A stretch of 64,000 nucleotides of DNA from Sipunculus nudus (lineage: Eukaryota > Annelida > Sipuncula > Golfingiida > Sipunculidae). The position numbers and the translations under genes are program-made. Of this stretch, positions 61,735 through 64,000 are shown one piece after another (position 1 is the first letter of the stretch; the number at the start of each line of letters is the position of its first letter). Where the stretch lies: contig CM049306.1 in the NCBI GenBank assembly GCA_026874595.1, positions 25,473,519 to 25,537,518 of the forward strand, given 5' to 3'. The notes below the pieces were generated by a model. That model ran no database searches. It saw only the letters and a program-made list of their open reading frames with translations, and had not been told where the DNA came from.

Positions 61735-63095
61735 AATATGGTCCACCACTAAAGTAAGAACCTATATGATTTTTGGGTCATGAGGTCAAAGGTCAAGGTC
61801 ACAGGACTCACTTTTTTAAAAAGATTATGGTTGCATTTTAAGCCAAGCTTTTTGCACATTTAGCTGACTTGCCAGTATGGGGAGAGCATAAATGAATTTA
61901 GGGTCACATGGTCAAAGGTCAAGGTCACAGGGGCCATCTGTTCACAAATTAGTTTCCAGATGATAACTCCAGTTTAGTTTGACATATTGTTTTCTAACTT
62001 AATTTTTATATGAACCACCACAAAAGTAAAAACCGTGTAGATTTTGGGGTCCAACAGGTCAAAGTTCATGGTCACAGGACTCATTTCTTTAAAAAGAATG
62101 CATATGCATTTGAAGCCAAACTTTTCATCCCAAACCTTCCATCTTCAAGATATTGCTAACCTGTCAATAGGGGAGATTCCGTTCAATTTTGGGGTCATGA
62201 GGTCAAAGGTCAAGGTCACAGTACCCACTTATTATGAAAGATTGTGGATGCATTTTAAGCCAAACTTATCACCCAAAACCTTCCATCTTGCACATATAGC
62301 TGAGCTGCCAATAGGGGAAGAAACTGGTTAATTTGGGGGTCACAAGGTCAAAGGTCATTGTCACAGTGGCCCATCTGTCTACATATTTGTTTCTGGATGA
62401 TAACTCCAGTTTGGATTGACATATTGGTTTCAATTTTGACTTATATATGACCCACCAATAATGAAATAATCCTTTTAATTTTTGGGTCAAAAGGCCAAAG
62501 GTCAAGGTCACAGGACCCACTTCTTTAAAAAGATTGATGACATATTTTTTGCCAAACTTTCTGTCCCAAACATTCTTTCTTCCAGATGTTGCTCACCTGC
62601 CAATAGTGGAAGTAACTGATGGATTTTGGGGTCACAAGGTCAAGGTCATGGGGGCCATCAGTCCACATATTAGTTTCCAGATGATAACACCAGTTTAGTT
62701 TGAACTATTGGTTTCAAACTTGACTTATATATGGCCCACCACTAAAGTAAGAACTGTTGATTCTGGGGTCATGAGATTCAAGGTAACATGACCCACTACT
62801 TTAGAAAGATTGTGGATGCATTTTAAGCCAATCTTTTCATCTCAATCCTTCCATCATCAACATGGTGCACCTGCCAATAGGGGTAGTTTCCTTTGGATTT
62901 TGGGGTCATAAGGTCAAAGGTTAAGGTCACAGGGCCCATCCATTCACAAGTTAGTTTATGGATGATAACTCCAGTTTGGGTAGACAGGTTGGCTTCAAAC
63001 TGATCACAGGACCAATATTTTGGAAATCCTCATAAACACATATCCTTACAGAAAAATGCAGCTGAGCGTCGAGACCCATGGGTCCCTAGTTTCCT
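61735..63095 (-). mobile_element. Family G element: about nine 145-bp units with nuclear-receptor-like half-sites
   Basis: Units carry TTTTGGGGTCA, AGGTCAAAGGTCAAGGTCAC, TTTAAAAAGATTGTGG, CTGCCAATAGGGGA and GATAACTCCAGTTT. On the minus strand the element begins at about 63093 with ACTAGGGACCCATGGGTCTC and CGCTCAGCTG, the same start module as the 1.9-kb and family A elements. Its other end is not clear. Confidence 0.8.
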
Positions 63096-63728
63096 ATTTC
63101 TCTCTCTCCTCTCTCTCCCCTCGCAATGCAAGGAAAACCTACTTAGTAAGGTGTATAAAGAAATGAGTTTATTTACTTTCATATTATGTGATGTTTGTGT
63201 GTAACACATATTTATATAAACAACAATGTACACACATTTACAAATATACACCATGTTGTGACAGATCAAAAGGCACAGGAACCCCTAGGGTGTCCTTCTC
63301 GTGGCTGTCAGTTAGTCTTTAAGATAGGTTTCCATGGTGAGGCACAGTAGGGGTTTCATTTTAGAGTTCTGGACATTCGCTGTGTGGCTCATTCATAATT
63401 TTTTCAGAGGTCCATGATGATTTGGAGTGCACTTGCTTGTAAACTATATAGTAATCTTATGTTGTAAGAATCAAAGTTTTTATTTTTCAGGTGTAATACT
63501 GTATTTAGTTTGAGGCACTGCCAAAATTATCCCAGTAGCAGACAATATCAGGTAGCTAGATTTATGTCAGGGGCAAGGGCAGTCAAAACAAAATGAAACA
63601 TTGTTTTGACACCATGACATTCCCTCGGGATGGACACTGGATGATTATCATTTTTTTTGGTACCCATTAATAAGTATAGATTGGCCAATACCACTGAACA
63701 GAGTAAGGCCTGTGCAATTCACACGTCT

Positions 63729-64000
63729 GACCTCGAACGACTATGTCTTCTCTGATCCCATCATACAGTAGAGGTAGCATGTTTGACCTCGTATGACTAT
63801 GTTTTGTCTGATCACATCATACAGTAGAAGTAACATGTTTGACCTTGAATGACTATGTCTTGTCTGATCACATCTACAGTAGAAGTAACATGTTTGACCT
63901 CACTTGACTATGTCTTGTCTGATCCCATCATACAGTAGAAATAACATATTTGACCTCACTTGACTATGTCTTGTTTGATCACATCATACAGTAGAAGTAG
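63729..64000 (+). repeat. 56-bp minisatellite running off the window
   Basis: Five copies of a unit built from GACCTCGTATGACTATGTCT, TGTCTGATCACATCATACAG and TAGAAGTAACATGTTT, 80-95 percent alike by eye. The array is cut by the window end. Confidence 0.92.

Overview
This is a eukaryotic, AT-rich, intron-rich and very repeat-rich window. It most likely comes from a lophotrochozoan, and a bivalve mollusc is my best guess. The short terminal cassettes that recur here, (ACGG)n followed by a GCTCAGCTGA hairpin and GCTAAAAA, are of a kind I associate with bivalve genomes, and the genes are clearly metazoan. The species is not determined. There is no bacterial, viral or CRISPR content. No intact transposase or reverse transcriptase is visible, so all repeats look non-autonomous.

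I could assemble two spliced genes completely from splice sites and reading phase, plus a tentative third. (1) Minus strand, 29354 to 12044: ten exons encoding a 359-residue coiled-coil protein I cannot name. An RFX-type X-box lies 12 bp upstream of its ATG, which suggests a ciliary gene. (2) Minus strand, 51741 to 36202: eight coding exons encoding a 355-residue RPUSD3-like mitochondrial pseudouridine-synthase-family protein. It has a presequence-like N-terminus and has lost the catalytic HRLD motif. (3) Plus strand from 57840: a Ser/Pro-rich, basic-tailed small protein with a probable second exon ending at 58791.

Layout: 1-7.37 kb is gene-free with microsatellites. 7.37-11.78 kb is a 4.4 kb element with about 336-bp tandem units. 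12.0-29.4 kb is gene 1, whose introns are packed with repeats. 29.4-36.2 kb is intergenic and holds a 3.8 kb inverted pair. 36.2-51.7 kb is RPUSD3, with a 144-bp satellite and more repeat families in its introns. 51.7-57.8 kb holds a 2.37 kb long-TIR element with a 9-bp target duplication. 57.8-64 kb holds gene 3, several MITEs, an array of nuclear-receptor-like half-sites and a 56-bp tandem repeat at the window edge.

The most striking signal is the 12-bp perfect palindrome GGTGGCGCCACC. It recurs, exact or with one or two changes, dozens of times in at least five repeat families that otherwise look unrelated. Several of those families also share the same or analogous terminal modules, as if different bodies were mobilised by one machinery.
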